A DNA stretch of 64,000 bases from Anaerolineae bacterium (GCA_021463865.1 JAJTXY010000004.1:98858-162857), one strand, 5' to 3'; positions 24,647-33,995 are shown, counted from the first letter of the stretch. Made by a program: numbers and translations. The notes: generated from the sequence alone by a model not told the origin.

Positions 24647-25897
24647 ATGGCAAAATTTTGGTTCGTTTCCGCGCCCCTGTTTGGACACCTAGACTGGGGT
24701 GGTTTTCTCAAAACAGCCCTTGCACTGCAATCAGTGGGACACCAAGTTACTTGGATTAGCCAACCCGCAATTGGGGCATACCTAGCCGAAAAAGGCCTTG
24801 AGTTTAGCCCAATTGCCACCACAGGCTGGTTATGGCCTCCACCCCCTCCCCCTGACCCCAAAACCTTAACTCCGCAGCAAGCCGTCTTTATCCGCTATAA
24901 ACGTGCTTTGGATACATGGCTGAGTGAGGAACTAATTCCAGCGGCGGTTCAGCACCTGCTCGATCTTGCTGAGGCCAATGGTGTGCCGGATGTACTCGTC
25001 ACCGACCCCTTCTTAACGGCCTCGGCGATTGCCGCTGAAAAAATGGGCACCAAGTTGGCGGTCTGTGGCTGGCCTGCCACCACCGATCTGGATGAAGATC
25101 ATCTTTTTGCCGTACAGCGTGAACTCGCCGAAGACAGCCGAGGACGCCTCCAGAGATTATGCGAGCAGTTCAATGTGCAGGGTGAGAATTTTTCGCAAGG
25201 GCCAACACCATCCATTCAATCGCCGCATCTGCATATCAGCTACTTCAACGATTATTGGCATCAAGGCGACCCACCAGTTCTGCCCCAAACCCATTTTGTA
25301 GGGGGCACACCGGACATCCCCACGACACCCCCTCCGCAATGGATGGAACATTTACCGGATGCCCCCATTGCCCTGATTACATTGGGCAGTGTTTTTACCG
25401 GTGATCTCGGCTTTTTTGCATGGGCCGCCCAAGCCGCGCATCACCTCGGTTGGGTTCCGGTGGTGGTGATTGGCCGTAATCCTATCGCGCCCGAAGAGAA
25501 GGCCCAATTAAAAGCGGCGCTTCCCCCCGGAGCATTTCTATTAAACTGGATTGACTATGACCATCTTTTCCCACGCCTCAAGGTGATTGTGCATCATGGC
25601 GGGATGGGAACAACACACGCAGCCATTTTGCACGGCGTCCCACAAGTTGTTGTACCCCATGCAGCCGACCAACGTGGACAAGCCAAGCGTGTTTCGCAAG
25701 CCAAAGTCGGGCTGCATCTGACGGCTCATGAGGTCAAAAATGGGCAACTGCTTCCGGCAATCCGAGCCGTTGGCACAGACGAAAAAGTGTGGCAGCAATG
25801 TCAGTGGTTGGCCCAGAGTTTCGCAGCATTAGGCGGAGCAGCACAGGCCGGAAATTTGCTGGCGGGGTTGGTAAATGAGACAGGTATTGGTTTATAA
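24647..25897 (+). CDS. GT1-family (MGT/UGT-like) glycosyltransferase
   Basis: 416 residues. The N-terminal half starts FWFVSAPLFGHLDWGGFLKTALALQSVGHQVTWIS, a GT-B acceptor-domain opening as in macrolide and sterol glycosyltransferases. The C-terminal donor domain has HHGGMGTTHAAILHGVPQVVVPHAADQRGQAKRV, the UGT signature that binds a nucleotide sugar. It should transfer a sugar from a UDP- or dTDP-sugar to a small lipophilic acceptor. The acceptor cannot be deduced; there is no biosynthetic cluster around it. No membrane segments are evident. Confidence 0.85.
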   Translation: MAKFWFVSAPLFGHLDWGGFLKTALALQSVGHQVTWISQPAIGAYLAEKGLEFSPIATTGWLWPPPPPPDPKTLTPQQAVFIRYKRALDTWLSEELIPAAVQHLLDLAEANGVPDVLVTDPFLTASAIAAEKMGTKLAVCGWPATTDLDEDHLFAVQRELAEDSRGRLQRLCEQFNVQGENFSQGPTPSIQSPHLHISYFNDYWHQGDPPVLPQTHFVGGTPDIPTTPPPQWMEHLPDAPIALITLGSVFTGDLGFFAWAAQAAHHLGWVPVVVIGRNPIAPEEKAQLKAALPPGAFLLNWIDYDHLFPRLKVIVHHGGMGTTHAAILHGVPQVVVPHAADQRGQAKRVSQAKVGLHLTAHEVKNGQLLPAIRAVGTDEKVWQQCQWLAQSFAALGGAAQAGNLLAGLVNETGIGL

Positions 25898-25903
25898 ACG
25901 AAT

Positions 25904-25919
25904 TTGAAACCGTTTTCAA
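25904..25919. promoter_or_regulatory. isolated LacI-type operator-like palindrome
   Basis: TTGAAACCGTTTTCAA is palindromic with one mismatch and has the CG-centred LacI/CcpA layout. It lies 85 bases before the GNAT gene and just after the glycosyltransferase stop. No linked regulator is nearby, so it could be chance. Confidence 0.3.
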
Positions 25920-26003
25920 TCCATCTCTACACCCCACAAGTATTGATTTTCCATTAAGATTGTAAGTAGATGTCTCTTAAATTTAACGATAAGATCGAGT
26001 CAA

Positions 26004-26975
26004 ATGCACATTCGTTGGTACGAACCAGAGGACGAACCCCACTTAATGGAGTTGGAAAGGCTTTCGCCACGCGGCGAACCCCGTCCCTTTGTGCATTTCC
26101 GCCGCCGTTTTATAGATCGCGCCGCCATGTATGACAATTACTATCTATTTGTCGCCGAAGAGGATCATCGCCCTATCGGTGTCACCTCCATCACCATCAA
26201 AGATACATGGATCGGCAATGAGCCTGTTCGCATCGCCTACAGCTTTGATACACGGGTACACCCCAATTATCGGCGGATGGGGGTTGCCAACGCCATGCAA
26301 GAAGCCAAGCTCAATTTCCTGTTCCAAGAAGGTATACACGGCATGTATGCCTATGTCGTGGCGACCAATTATCCGGCTCTCAATATGTTGGAAAAAATCG
26401 GCCATTACCGCGCCCGTCTGGTTTTACATCTCACCTATTCGCCCTACCCTCTGATTGTTCCCCCCGTACAAGCACCCCATTTTCTCAATGGCATCTCCGA
26501 TTCCGGCATAGTAGATGCGGTCTACAGCAGCCGCGATATGTATGTGCAAGATGTGGATATTGCGGTATCGGAGTTTAACTTTGAACGCCTCTTTTATGAC
26601 TATGGGGGGCCAAACTTTGCGGGGTTGAGTATTTTTGATCAGAGTTTGGTCTATCAACAAATTTCGGCGGACGAACCCTGGCCCACCGAAGAAGAAGTGA
26701 TGAAACGCGCCCGAACGCTACGGCTGTTCGACCCCACTGGATTGCACAATGGGACATCCCTCCGTAACATCTTTGATTATGTACGCGACCTTGCAGTTAC
26801 TTCGAATGTTGCCAAGTTGAGCATGATTTTAGATCGTAATGACACCGTGCCGGGGTTCTTTTTTCAAGAGGCCACCAACCAAACAGATTATTGGTTAATG
26901 TTCCGTCCCTTGATTCCCGATTGGGAACCGCAGTGGAATGGTGGCCCGATCTATATAGACCCGCGTGATTTCTGA
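26004..26975 (+). CDS. GNAT-family acetyltransferase
   Basis: 323 residues. The N-terminal half is a GNAT fold: MHIRWYEPEDEPHLMELERLS, YLFVAEEDHRPIGVTSI and the acetyl-CoA loop region VHPNYRRMGVANAMQEAKLNFLFQEG. The C-terminal 150 residues carry no recognisable motif and may be an accessory or second degenerate GNAT-like domain. It should transfer an acetyl group from acetyl-CoA to an unknown amine. Its TGA ends exactly where the convergent gene's stop codon begins. Confidence 0.8.
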   Translation: MHIRWYEPEDEPHLMELERLSPRGEPRPFVHFRRRFIDRAAMYDNYYLFVAEEDHRPIGVTSITIKDTWIGNEPVRIAYSFDTRVHPNYRRMGVANAMQEAKLNFLFQEGIHGMYAYVVATNYPALNMLEKIGHYRARLVLHLTYSPYPLIVPPVQAPHFLNGISDSGIVDAVYSSRDMYVQDVDIAVSEFNFERLFYDYGGPNFAGLSIFDQSLVYQQISADEPWPTEEEVMKRARTLRLFDPTGLHNGTSLRNIFDYVRDLAVTSNVAKLSMILDRNDTVPGFFFQEATNQTDYWLMFRPLIPDWEPQWNGGPIYIDPRDF

Positions 26976-28082
26976 CTAGCGCCGCCGTTGACGCCGTTGG
27001 GCTTGGCGCTGACGCCGACGCTCGGCTCCGCGATTCACCCCTCGCTCAAATAAGAAACCGAATATCTCACCCGCAAACGGCAATTGGCTTAACGCACCCA
27101 ACACACCAAGCACCCCACCCGCGATACTCATATTCGGAATCGTCAATGGGCCAAGCACTTCTTGGACTTCAGTCTGCACAGCCTGTCCCCAAATTGGATA
27201 GGGGCCTTGCACAGGTGCTGTCGTCGGGTCACGCGGCTGCCACAGTACCTCAATCCCAAAAGTAATGACAAATGTACCAGTGTCTTTGGGCTTCAACGTC
27301 CAACGCCATGTCACCTCTTGCCCACGTTCCATTTGAAATGTATCCGTTGAGTTGGCGCTCTCAATCTCAAATTCAGGCGCGATCACCCGACCCGTCACTT
27401 GCGCAATATGGGTATTGTAGTAGTCGGTCATGACAATCGGGGTCGCCAATACAGTATTGGATTGAATCTCAGCAGCGGAGACTTGGAAACCTCCACCCCC
27501 CAACGCTTTTAGGGTGACTTTGACCGTGCGGGATTCACCATTGCGAAATTCTTGCGGCCATTCAAGCTCAACCACACGCTGCTCGAACAGGCCGCCACCG
27601 CCGCCACCTTGTCCATCACCACCAGCACCACCACCATCACCACCACCAGCTAAACCCACCACCGAAACTTCGGTATCGGAGGTCAAAATTTGATTGTTCT
27701 GGGCAGGATTTCCTAATGAGACATTCTGCTCGGCTTCGGGCGAAAAAACACTAGTGGCCTGAGTGTTCCATTGAGTAATGACTTCGCCTTCAACGGTGGG
27801 GACTTCCCCTCCCATCGCGCCACCCTCAACGATACCCTCGGCGACGACCCCGCCTTGTACATTCGAGGAGGATGACGAACCATCGGCGGTCACGGGTAAA
27901 TCCAAGTTATTCAAATCATTGCCTGCCCGCGACACCGCATTAACGGCTAATTCGCTGGCGCCCCCAAGCGTCTGTTTTAATAGCTCAGGCTTGTCGAGAA
28001 AGGAGACGTAAAGAAAATATCCGGCGGCGATCAACATCAGCCATCCAAAAAGTGAACTAAAGGTCGAAAAACAGCAACGCAT
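26976..28082 (-). CDS. single-pass membrane protein with Gly-rich linker, unknown function
   Basis: 368 residues from the ATG at 28082, which has GGAGGGTGCG directly upstream. One membrane helix (FGWLMLIAAGYFLYVSFL, near residues 12-29) is followed by a low-complexity acidic/Ser region, a glycine-rich stretch (LAGGGDGGGAGGDGQGGGGGGLFEQ), a beta-rich domain (about residues 185-320: VVELEWPQEFRNGESRTVKVTLKAL...QEVTWRWTLKPKDTGTFVITFGIEV), a second hydrophobic segment and a strongly basic tail RRQRQAQRRQRRR. The beta domain looks like an Ig-like fold facing outside. I do not recognise the family. Confidence 0.7.
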   Translation of the reverse strand: MRCCFSTFSSLFGWLMLIAAGYFLYVSFLDKPELLKQTLGGASELAVNAVSRAGNDLNNLDLPVTADGSSSSSNVQGGVVAEGIVEGGAMGGEVPTVEGEVITQWNTQATSVFSPEAEQNVSLGNPAQNNQILTSDTEVSVVGLAGGGDGGGAGGDGQGGGGGGLFEQRVVELEWPQEFRNGESRTVKVTLKALGGGGFQVSAAEIQSNTVLATPIVMTDYYNTHIAQVTGRVIAPEFEIESANSTDTFQMERGQEVTWRWTLKPKDTGTFVITFGIEVLWQPRDPTTAPVQGPYPIWGQAVQTEVQEVLGPLTIPNMSIAGGVLGVLGALSQLPFAGEIFGFLFERGVNRGAERRRQRQAQRRQRRR

Positions 28083-28142
28083 CGCACCCTCCGGCAATTA
28101 ACGAAAATGTGTAAATTCACTATACATTGAAATGCTAATTAA

Positions 28143-28162
28143 GAAAAAGCCCCAAGTCGGGC
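28143..28162 (-). terminator. terminator of the histidine kinase gene
   Basis: On the minus strand GCCC, a six-base loop, GGGGC and TTTTTC make a short factor-independent terminator 10 bases after the kinase stop codon. Confidence 0.6.
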
Positions 28163-28171
28163 ATCACCCGC

Positions 28172-29200
28172 CTATCGCTCATCAGCCAGCGGCAAAATGA
28201 ACGTGAAAGTCGAGCCTTCATTCAATTTACTTTCCACCGAGATGGTACCGCCGTGCCGTTGAATAATCGTGCGGACATAGGTCAAACCAATCCCGCCACC
28301 CGAAATGGCCCGTACTCGCTCATCCGGCGAACGCCACATACGATCCCAAATCTGGGTAAGGTCATCTGCCGAAATACCAAAGCCCCGATCAATCACGGCG
28401 CAATAAACACGATCCTGCTGCTGCCATGCGTGAATTCCCACATTGGAGCCGCTGTGTGAATAGAATATCGCGTTTTCTAGCAGATGATGAATCGCCTGTT
28501 TCAAACGGGCCGGGTCGCCCATAATCAAGGGCATAGGGTCTTGGGTGCTAATCACGATGGCGATTTGTTTACGCCGCGCCTCGCTCTTGAGGGCATCTAC
28601 GGTCTGATGAATCAGCTTTGGCAGGTCAATTGGCTGATATTCCAGCGGCATCCCCGCTTCAATCCATGCCAAATCCACCAAACTGGCGGTGAGTTCCCAC
28701 AATTTGGCACTGGTTTGCTGGATACGGGTCAAAAAGAGTGTTTGTTTTTCATTCAGCGTGCCCTGCTTGGAAATCAAATCGGCGTACCCGTTGAGGGCGC
28801 TAATCGGATTGCGCAAATCGTGGGAAATGGCTTTAATCAGGGCCTCTCGGCGCGATTCCAGTTGACGGCGTTCGGTCACATCATGCAGCAGAACAATGCG
28901 CCCCCCCTCTGGCAAGTCTTGGGCAATCCCCTGTGCCAAACGATCACGCGGGAGTTTAATATCTAGCAATTCAGGGCCAGCAGGTTTGAGCAAGCGGATG
29001 AGATTGAGATTGCCTGTAAAAGCGTCTTTGGGGATTTGGCCCAGCACATCCGCCGAGGAAAGTTGCAACATGGCAGCGGCGGCGGGATTAAACAAAATAA
29101 TAGAATCAGCAGCATCGGTTTGAATGAGGGCTTCGGCAGCGCGGTGCAGCACGAAATCATAAATATTCTGCGAAAACGAACTGGCGTTTGTTTCAGTCAT
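28172..29200 (-). CDS. PAS-domain sensor histidine kinase
   Basis: 342 residues from the ATG at 29200 (the frame extends to a TTG at 29236). Residues about 15-105 form a PAS domain (ALIQTDAADSIILFNPAAAAMLQLSSADVLGQ). The HisKA helix has the H box AISHDLRNPISALNGY with H127 as phospho-acceptor. The HATPase domain has N box HHLLENAIFYSHSG, G1 DRGFGIS and G2 SGGGIGLTYVRTII. There is no membrane segment, so it is a soluble kinase sensing an internal signal. No response regulator is adjacent; the nearest is at 39530. Confidence 0.92.
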   Translation of the reverse strand: MTETNASSFSQNIYDFVLHRAAEALIQTDAADSIILFNPAAAAMLQLSSADVLGQIPKDAFTGNLNLIRLLKPAGPELLDIKLPRDRLAQGIAQDLPEGGRIVLLHDVTERRQLESRREALIKAISHDLRNPISALNGYADLISKQGTLNEKQTLFLTRIQQTSAKLWELTASLVDLAWIEAGMPLEYQPIDLPKLIHQTVDALKSEARRKQIAIVISTQDPMPLIMGDPARLKQAIHHLLENAIFYSHSGSNVGIHAWQQQDRVYCAVIDRGFGISADDLTQIWDRMWRSPDERVRAISGGGIGLTYVRTIIQRHGGTISVESKLNEGSTFTFILPLADER

Positions 29201-29247
29201 GCCAATAATTTTGAACCCGGATTGCGATCCGGTCAATGAGAAGAATC

Positions 29248-29274
29248 GGTAGGGGCAACAAATCTACCCCTACC
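29248..29274. repeat. short GTAGGGG palindrome
   Basis: GGTAGGGG (29248-29255) and CCCCTACC (29267-29274) form a perfect 8-bp inverted repeat around an 11-base loop between the kinase and the SH3b protein gene. It shares its ends with the element inside the GH53 gene (17878-17936). Confidence 0.6.
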
Positions 29275-29289
29275 ATCAAATCAGTCTAT

Positions 29290-29946
29290 TTATTTATAGG
29301 GTGGGAAGATCACCGGGATGTTGAAGAAATACCCCCGGAACGAACCCGCCGAAGCAGGAATCCACACCAAGCCAAATTCATCGCTCAACAGCAATAGCCA
29401 AGCGCCTGATAAAGTACGTCCGACTACCGGATAATCATAACGACCCGGTAGGTAGCCTAGTCGCTCTCCATTCGGCTCGTCATAAACAGGCTGGAAGATA
29501 TGCAGGAAGAATAGACCGCCCTGCAAATCACCATACAGTTCCGTTTCCTCATCTGGTAGCACCAACGGCACATCTTCAAGCTCGCCGCGGAAGAGGGTGT
29601 ACTTGCCACGTACCCAGCCCACGCCAAATTCGGTATCAATCAAGAACCAGATGGCATCCGGGGAATGCCCCAGCACTTCATAGGCATCGCCGCCTTCCAA
29701 GACCGCGATGATGGCATATTCCACACCCGGCCCGGTTCGCAAATTGAGCGCATAGATGTTAATGAATAAATATGGCTCTTCAGGAACAGGTGATGCCGTT
29801 GCGGTCGCACGGGAACCCACCACGCGCGTCTCATCAATCGCAATGGCAGAAGGTGTGCCACTCACCAAAAGACTGGAAAAAACCATCACAAAAGCTAGTA
29901 AAGCAAAGACCGTAACTAATAACGCATTCCGTCGGAATTTTTGCAT
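29290..29946 (-). CDS. secreted protein with two SH3b-like domains
   Basis: 218 residues. An N-terminal signal or anchor (NALLVTVFALLAFVMVFSSLLVSG) is followed by a short Pro/Thr linker and two bacterial SH3-like segments: YALNLRTGPGVEYAIIAVLEGGDAYEVLG...GVGWVRGKYTLFRG (about 64-115) and PVYDEPNGERLGYLPGRYDYPVVGRT...FGLVWIPASAGSFRG. SH3b domains commonly bind cell-wall or surface polymers. AAGGGGGCTTCTT precedes the start. Confidence 0.78.
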   Translation of the reverse strand: MQKFRRNALLVTVFALLAFVMVFSSLLVSGTPSAIAIDETRVVGSRATATASPVPEEPYLFINIYALNLRTGPGVEYAIIAVLEGGDAYEVLGHSPDAIWFLIDTEFGVGWVRGKYTLFRGELEDVPLVLPDEETELYGDLQGGLFFLHIFQPVYDEPNGERLGYLPGRYDYPVVGRTLSGAWLLLLSDEFGLVWIPASAGSFRGYFFNIPVIFPPYK

Positions 29947-30045
29947 AAGAAGCCCCCTTCTAAGAGTGCTCGGATGGAGTATTGATGCTATTAAATTTAG
30001 CAGAGAGACCCCAACAACGCCAACTGGCCCTGCTTTCTAAATTTT

Positions 30046-31287
30046 CTAATCCCCCGACGACGGAACAGGTTGGATTTCGGCCATTTTTCGTTGGGTGGTG
30101 GTTCGAGTTTGATTCCATATCACCAACACCATGATAACGCCAAAAACAGGCAAAATCGCCATGACCTGCAAGGTTTCTTTTAATCCTATCACGTCCGACA
30201 GCACGCTGGCGGTAAATGTACCGATGGTACTCGACATAAACATCCACCCAAACGCCAAACCACTGGACCCACTCGCGCCGCCGGGGAATACCTCTTGCCC
30301 CATCATCAACAAAAGGGGCAAGCTGGCTTTTAACATCAACCCCAACACCGTCCCAAAAATGAAAATCCCTACTCCGTTCGATTCCAGCAGCAAAAGCAGT
30401 AAGGGTGGAATCAACGCCAGTGATACCCCAATGATCAGTAAACGCGAGACGGTATCCGAGAGGCGCGACCCTGCATATGACCCCACCGCCGACGCAAATA
30501 AAACCGCCCCTGTCGCCACCCCTGCAAAAGATAATGACCGCCCCGACTGTTCATAATAGGTCGGCAGATACGTACCCAATACCTGATCCACCGTCCCACG
30601 CACCAAAACCATGACCAGATAGGCCAGCAGCATCCACACTCCGACTTTGTTCCAGCGGGTGGTGCGTTTAGAGGTTGTATTTGGGGGAATATGCACGGCT
30701 TTTTCGGCAGCAATCAATTGCACTGAGAGCGCAGGCCGCAGTCGCCCCAAAATATAGGGGACAACCAATAGGCTCACCAAAAATGGAATGACAATCCCGC
30801 GTGGGCCATTGGCTTCCAAAATAAACCCGACAATAAACGGTGCAATCGCATACCCACTATTGCCCCCCAGCATAAATAAGGCCACCGTTTTGCCCTTGCC
30901 CGCCTCATGCCCCAAATGAGGGGCCGTCGCCAATCCTACTGGATGGAACATGGCACTGCCCAAGCCAGCCAAAAACGCCGCCAGCATAATCCACCCAAAC
31001 GATGGCGCGAATCCGCACAGAAAAATGCCTACCCCGGTCAAAAACGCCCCACTGACCATCAAAAAGGCCCGTCCGGTGCGATCCACCAGCCAGCCAAACG
31101 TCGGCTGAAACAATGACAACGCATAATACGCCGTCGAAATTAACCCGATTTGCCCGTTGCTAAGATCAAGTTTTTCGGCCTGTGCCGCCAGCAAAATACC
31201 GAGGGAGCCAGCGAAAAAATCATTGGCAAAATGCACTAATGATAACAATCGTATCGCCAGCAAAGCAGGAACCTTATGAATAGACAT
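30046..31287 (-). CDS. MFS transporter, fosmidomycin-resistance-like exporter
   Basis: 413 residues from the ATG at 31287. It has twelve predicted membrane helices; opening LLSLVHFANDFFAGSLGILLAAQAEKLDLSNGQIGLI and the AMFHPVGLA motif are typical of the Fsr/FosR branch of the major facilitator superfamily. FGWLVDRTGRAFLMVSGAFLTG is the loop 2-3 signature. It is predicted to export a small molecule by proton antiport; the substrate is unknown. Confidence 0.87.
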   Translation of the reverse strand: MSIHKVPALLAIRLLSLVHFANDFFAGSLGILLAAQAEKLDLSNGQIGLISTAYYALSLFQPTFGWLVDRTGRAFLMVSGAFLTGVGIFLCGFAPSFGWIMLAAFLAGLGSAMFHPVGLATAPHLGHEAGKGKTVALFMLGGNSGYAIAPFIVGFILEANGPRGIVIPFLVSLLVVPYILGRLRPALSVQLIAAEKAVHIPPNTTSKRTTRWNKVGVWMLLAYLVMVLVRGTVDQVLGTYLPTYYEQSGRSLSFAGVATGAVLFASAVGSYAGSRLSDTVSRLLIIGVSLALIPPLLLLLLESNGVGIFIFGTVLGLMLKASLPLLLMMGQEVFPGGASGSSGLAFGWMFMSSTIGTFTASVLSDVIGLKETLQVMAILPVFGVIMVLVIWNQTRTTTQRKMAEIQPVPSSGD

Positions 31288-31370
31288 CAACGAAAACCAA
31301 CCCGTTTCAACTTACCGAATTTTTGGTAGGATTATGGCAAACACCCTGATGAATGTAACGCCGAGTCATA

Positions 31371-32435
31371 ATGTTGACAAGTAACACCGCCAATCTCAAT
31401 GCCGAACCCCTGCTGAAGCCAATACAAATCGGCCCAATTCAGATAGACACGCCGCTGACCCTCGCCCCGATGGATGGCATGACCAATTATGCCTTCCGCC
31501 GCCTAGTACGAGAACATTCTGGCAGCGATTGTGGCTTGGTCTGCACCGAACTTCTCAGCAGCAATATTTTGACTAGCGCCGACCCGCGTGCCCGCCATAA
31601 ATTTGATTGGCAGGCGCATGAATACCCTTTTGCAGTGCAGATTTTTGGCAACGACCCACCCAAAATGGCCCAAGCTGCCAAAATTTTGGTAGATGCGGGG
31701 GCGGCGATTATTGACATCAATATGGGCTGCTGGGTTCCCAAAGTCGCGCGGAAAGGCGGTGGGGCGGGTCTATTACGCGATATTTGCACCGCGACTAGTG
31801 TGGTGGAAGCGGTGGTAAAGGCGGTGGATGTGCCCGTCACCGTTAAAGTTCGGGCGGGCTACACCGAAGGCGAACCCACCGCGATTCCTTTTGCGCGTGC
31901 CGCCGAGGATGCCGGGGTCAAATTGATTGCTGTGCATTGGCGTTTCGCCTCACAGGGATTCCGCCCCGACCCACCCAATTGGGATGTGATTGCCGAGGTC
32001 AAAAACGCCGTCCGTTCGATTCCGGTCTTGGGTAATGGGGATATTCGCACCACCGCCGATGCCCAACGCATGATGACCGAAACGGGGTGTGACGGGGTGA
32101 TGATTGGTCGAGCCGCCACCGGACACCCTTGGCTGTTTCGCCATATCGCCCACCTGCTCCGTACAGGCGAGGTGTTGCCCGAACCACCCATCCATATCCG
32201 TGCCCAAGCCGCCCTTGACCACGCACGGGTCATGGTCGAAACCTCCGATTATGGCGAGGAGCGTTCGGTCATGGAATTACGCGGACGCCTACACCAATAT
32301 TTTGATGAATTTATAGACACCGATCCCATCTTGGCGGATTTGCGCTATCAACTGGTACGTGTCACCCGCCTCGATCAAATTGAAGCACTGCTGCATCCTT
32401 TAATCACAATGCAATTTGAGGAGATGGCCTCTTGA
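31371..32435 (+). CDS. tRNA-dihydrouridine synthase (Dus) family protein with altered motifs
   Basis: 354 residues. TIM-barrel FMN enzyme: LAPMDGMTNYAFRRLVRE (residues 31-48), FAVQIFGNDPPKMAQAA, DINMGCWVPKVARKGGGAGLL, PVTVKVRAGY, IPVLGNGDIRTTADA and DGVMIGRAATGHPWLF. C120 is the expected catalytic cysteine that protonates uracil. The normally invariant GCP is GCW here, and the usual VHGRT is VHWRF (189-192), two departures in the tRNA-binding part of the active site. It reduces uridines in tRNA with NADPH if the family function is retained. The next gene overlaps its stop. Confidence 0.88.
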   Translation: MLTSNTANLNAEPLLKPIQIGPIQIDTPLTLAPMDGMTNYAFRRLVREHSGSDCGLVCTELLSSNILTSADPRARHKFDWQAHEYPFAVQIFGNDPPKMAQAAKILVDAGAAIIDINMGCWVPKVARKGGGAGLLRDICTATSVVEAVVKAVDVPVTVKVRAGYTEGEPTAIPFARAAEDAGVKLIAVHWRFASQGFRPDPPNWDVIAEVKNAVRSIPVLGNGDIRTTADAQRMMTETGCDGVMIGRAATGHPWLFRHIAHLLRTGEVLPEPPIHIRAQAALDHARVMVETSDYGEERSVMELRGRLHQYFDEFIDTDPILADLRYQLVRVTRLDQIEALLHPLITMQFEEMAS

Positions 32436-33028
32436 ACAATTGGCGCGAAATCGGCCCAGTCGTTTTATTACAAATCCAGCGTGAACCGATGAAGGAAGGC
32501 ACGACCACTCGCGTTTATAAACCGGATCGCTTGGCCCAAGTCGAACGCATTTGGTTAACCCCCGCTGGTGTGACCGCAGAATTGGATGGCGAACGGGTTT
32601 TTGATGCCCATAATGCCCACCATCCGCGCACCCGTAACAGTGGTAGCAACCCGCTGTCGTTTGGATTGACTGGCTATTATGCTCAAATGACAGCGCGTTT
32701 TGGCGAGCACATGACGTTCGGCATCGCTGGCGAAAACATCCTCGTAAAAACCGATATACTGCTGACCGAAGCTGACGTACAAGGGGAAATAGCCTTGCGC
32801 GGCACAGATGGACGACTGATTATTTTGAAAGATATTTTGGTGGCCCCACCCTGTAAACCCTTTTCGGCGTTTTGTTTGGGCAGCAGCGAGGATAAGGTCG
32901 AACCTCACACCATCGCCGAAACCCTGCGCTTTTTGAATGATGGCACACGCGGTTTCTATGCCGCCCCTGCTTCAAGTGATGAAACTGAAATCCGACTAGG
33001 GGATATGATGCTGGTATCGGTTGAGTAG
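32432..33028 (+). CDS. MOSC-domain-like protein
   Basis: 198 residues starting at a TTG that overlaps the preceding stop (TTGA), with GAGGAG seven bases upstream, so translation is coupled to the Dus-like gene. The segments GEHMTFGIAGENILV and GRLIILKDILVAPPCKPFSAFCLG resemble the MOSC fold, in which a conserved cysteine (here C in APPCKPFSAF) carries sulfur or contacts a molybdenum cofactor. The match is partial and the role is not established. Confidence 0.65.
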   Translation: MNNWREIGPVVLLQIQREPMKEGTTTRVYKPDRLAQVERIWLTPAGVTAELDGERVFDAHNAHHPRTRNSGSNPLSFGLTGYYAQMTARFGEHMTFGIAGENILVKTDILLTEADVQGEIALRGTDGRLIILKDILVAPPCKPFSAFCLGSSEDKVEPHTIAETLRFLNDGTRGFYAAPASSDETEIRLGDMMLVSVE

Positions 33029-33040
33029 AGGAGTATTGTC

Positions 33041-33250
33041 ATGGGCATCAATATACGCCAAGAAATTCATAAGGCGGTGAATGATCTGCCAGACCAACAC
33101 TTGTCAGATGTTTTGCATCTGATTGAGTTGTTGATTCAACACGCCGACCAACCCGATGTCGAACCCGAAGAAATGTGGCTATTGGCGTTTGGCAACTTGA
33201 AAAAGATGGTAGATGAAATGGTGTCTGCCCCAGCCCCGACAGGAGATTAA
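33041..33250 (+). CDS. small protein, antitoxin-like
   Basis: 69 residues with GAGGAG ahead of the ATG. IRQEIHKAVNDLPDQHLSDVLHLIELL resembles the helical N-terminus of short DUF2281/VapB-like proteins. No toxin gene follows, so it may be a solitary antitoxin or an unrelated helical protein. It starts 12 bases after the MOSC gene and is probably co-transcribed. Confidence 0.55.
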   Translation: MGINIRQEIHKAVNDLPDQHLSDVLHLIELLIQHADQPDVEPEEMWLLAFGNLKKMVDEMVSAPAPTGD

Positions 33251-33392
33251 CACAGCCATCTGGCAAACTGATACCTGCCCCCTTGACGGAAAAGCGACTT
33301 AGGGTTAGCTTTTTGACGTGCAATTTTTTACACGAAACTAAACGTCCCGGCGGACGATCTTTGATATTTGAACACCCATGAGGAGAAATTCA

Positions 33393-33995
33393 ATGCGTTA
33401 TTTGCTGATCCTATTGACGCTGTTGGCGATGCTGTTTGTGGCAGGCTGTGGCGAACCCAAGATTCAGGCAGAAGTTTCACATGGCGAAGAAGCAGAAGGC
33501 GAAGAAACCCACGCTGAGGGTGAGGCCGTTGAAGGCGAGGATGCCCATGTTGAAGGTGAGACAGTCGAAGGCGAAAGCACAACAGGGGAAGAAACTCACA
33601 CTGAAGAAGGCACGGCTGCTGAAGGTGAAACAACTACCAGCGACGAACCCGCTGCTCCCTCTATTACTGAATCATTAGCCGCTTCGGGTGTCGAAGTTGA
33701 AGAAGGCGAAACAGTAGCCGAACCACTCTTTGAAGTCGAAGGCCATGCTTTGACAGTCAACGGTCAGGAAGTACAACTCTATGAATTTGCCGATGCCGCC
33801 GCCGCTGAGGAACAGGCCGCGCTCGTCGCCCCCGATGGCACATCCATTGGCACAACCCCGGTCTCCGTCGAAACAACACCCCATTTCTATCACAAAGACA
33901 ACACCATCGCCTTCTATGCCGGGGATGATGCAGCGGTCTTAGCAGCGTTGGAAGTCGTTTTTGGGGCACCATTCGCGGGCGGCACGGCTGAATAA
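33393..33995 (+). CDS. acidic low-complexity lipoprotein
   Basis: 200 residues from the ATG at 33393 (GAGGAG seven bases upstream). A lipoprotein signal ends LFVAGC, so the mature protein should be lipid-anchored at that cysteine. Residues about 25-90 are a Glu/Gly/Thr-rich low-complexity stretch with recurring EGE(D/E)xHxEGE units. The C-terminal part (about 105-200) is a compact domain, FEVEGHALTVNGQEVQLYEFADAAAAEEQAALV, HFYHKDNTIAFYAGDDAAVLAALEVVFG, found in lipoproteins of unknown function. The acidic, histidine-dotted linker could bind cations (inference). Confidence 0.75.
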   Translation: MRYLLILLTLLAMLFVAGCGEPKIQAEVSHGEEAEGEETHAEGEAVEGEDAHVEGETVEGESTTGEETHTEEGTAAEGETTTSDEPAAPSITESLAASGVEVEEGETVAEPLFEVEGHALTVNGQEVQLYEFADAAAAEEQAALVAPDGTSIGTTPVSVETTPHFYHKDNTIAFYAGDDAAVLAALEVVFGAPFAGGTAE

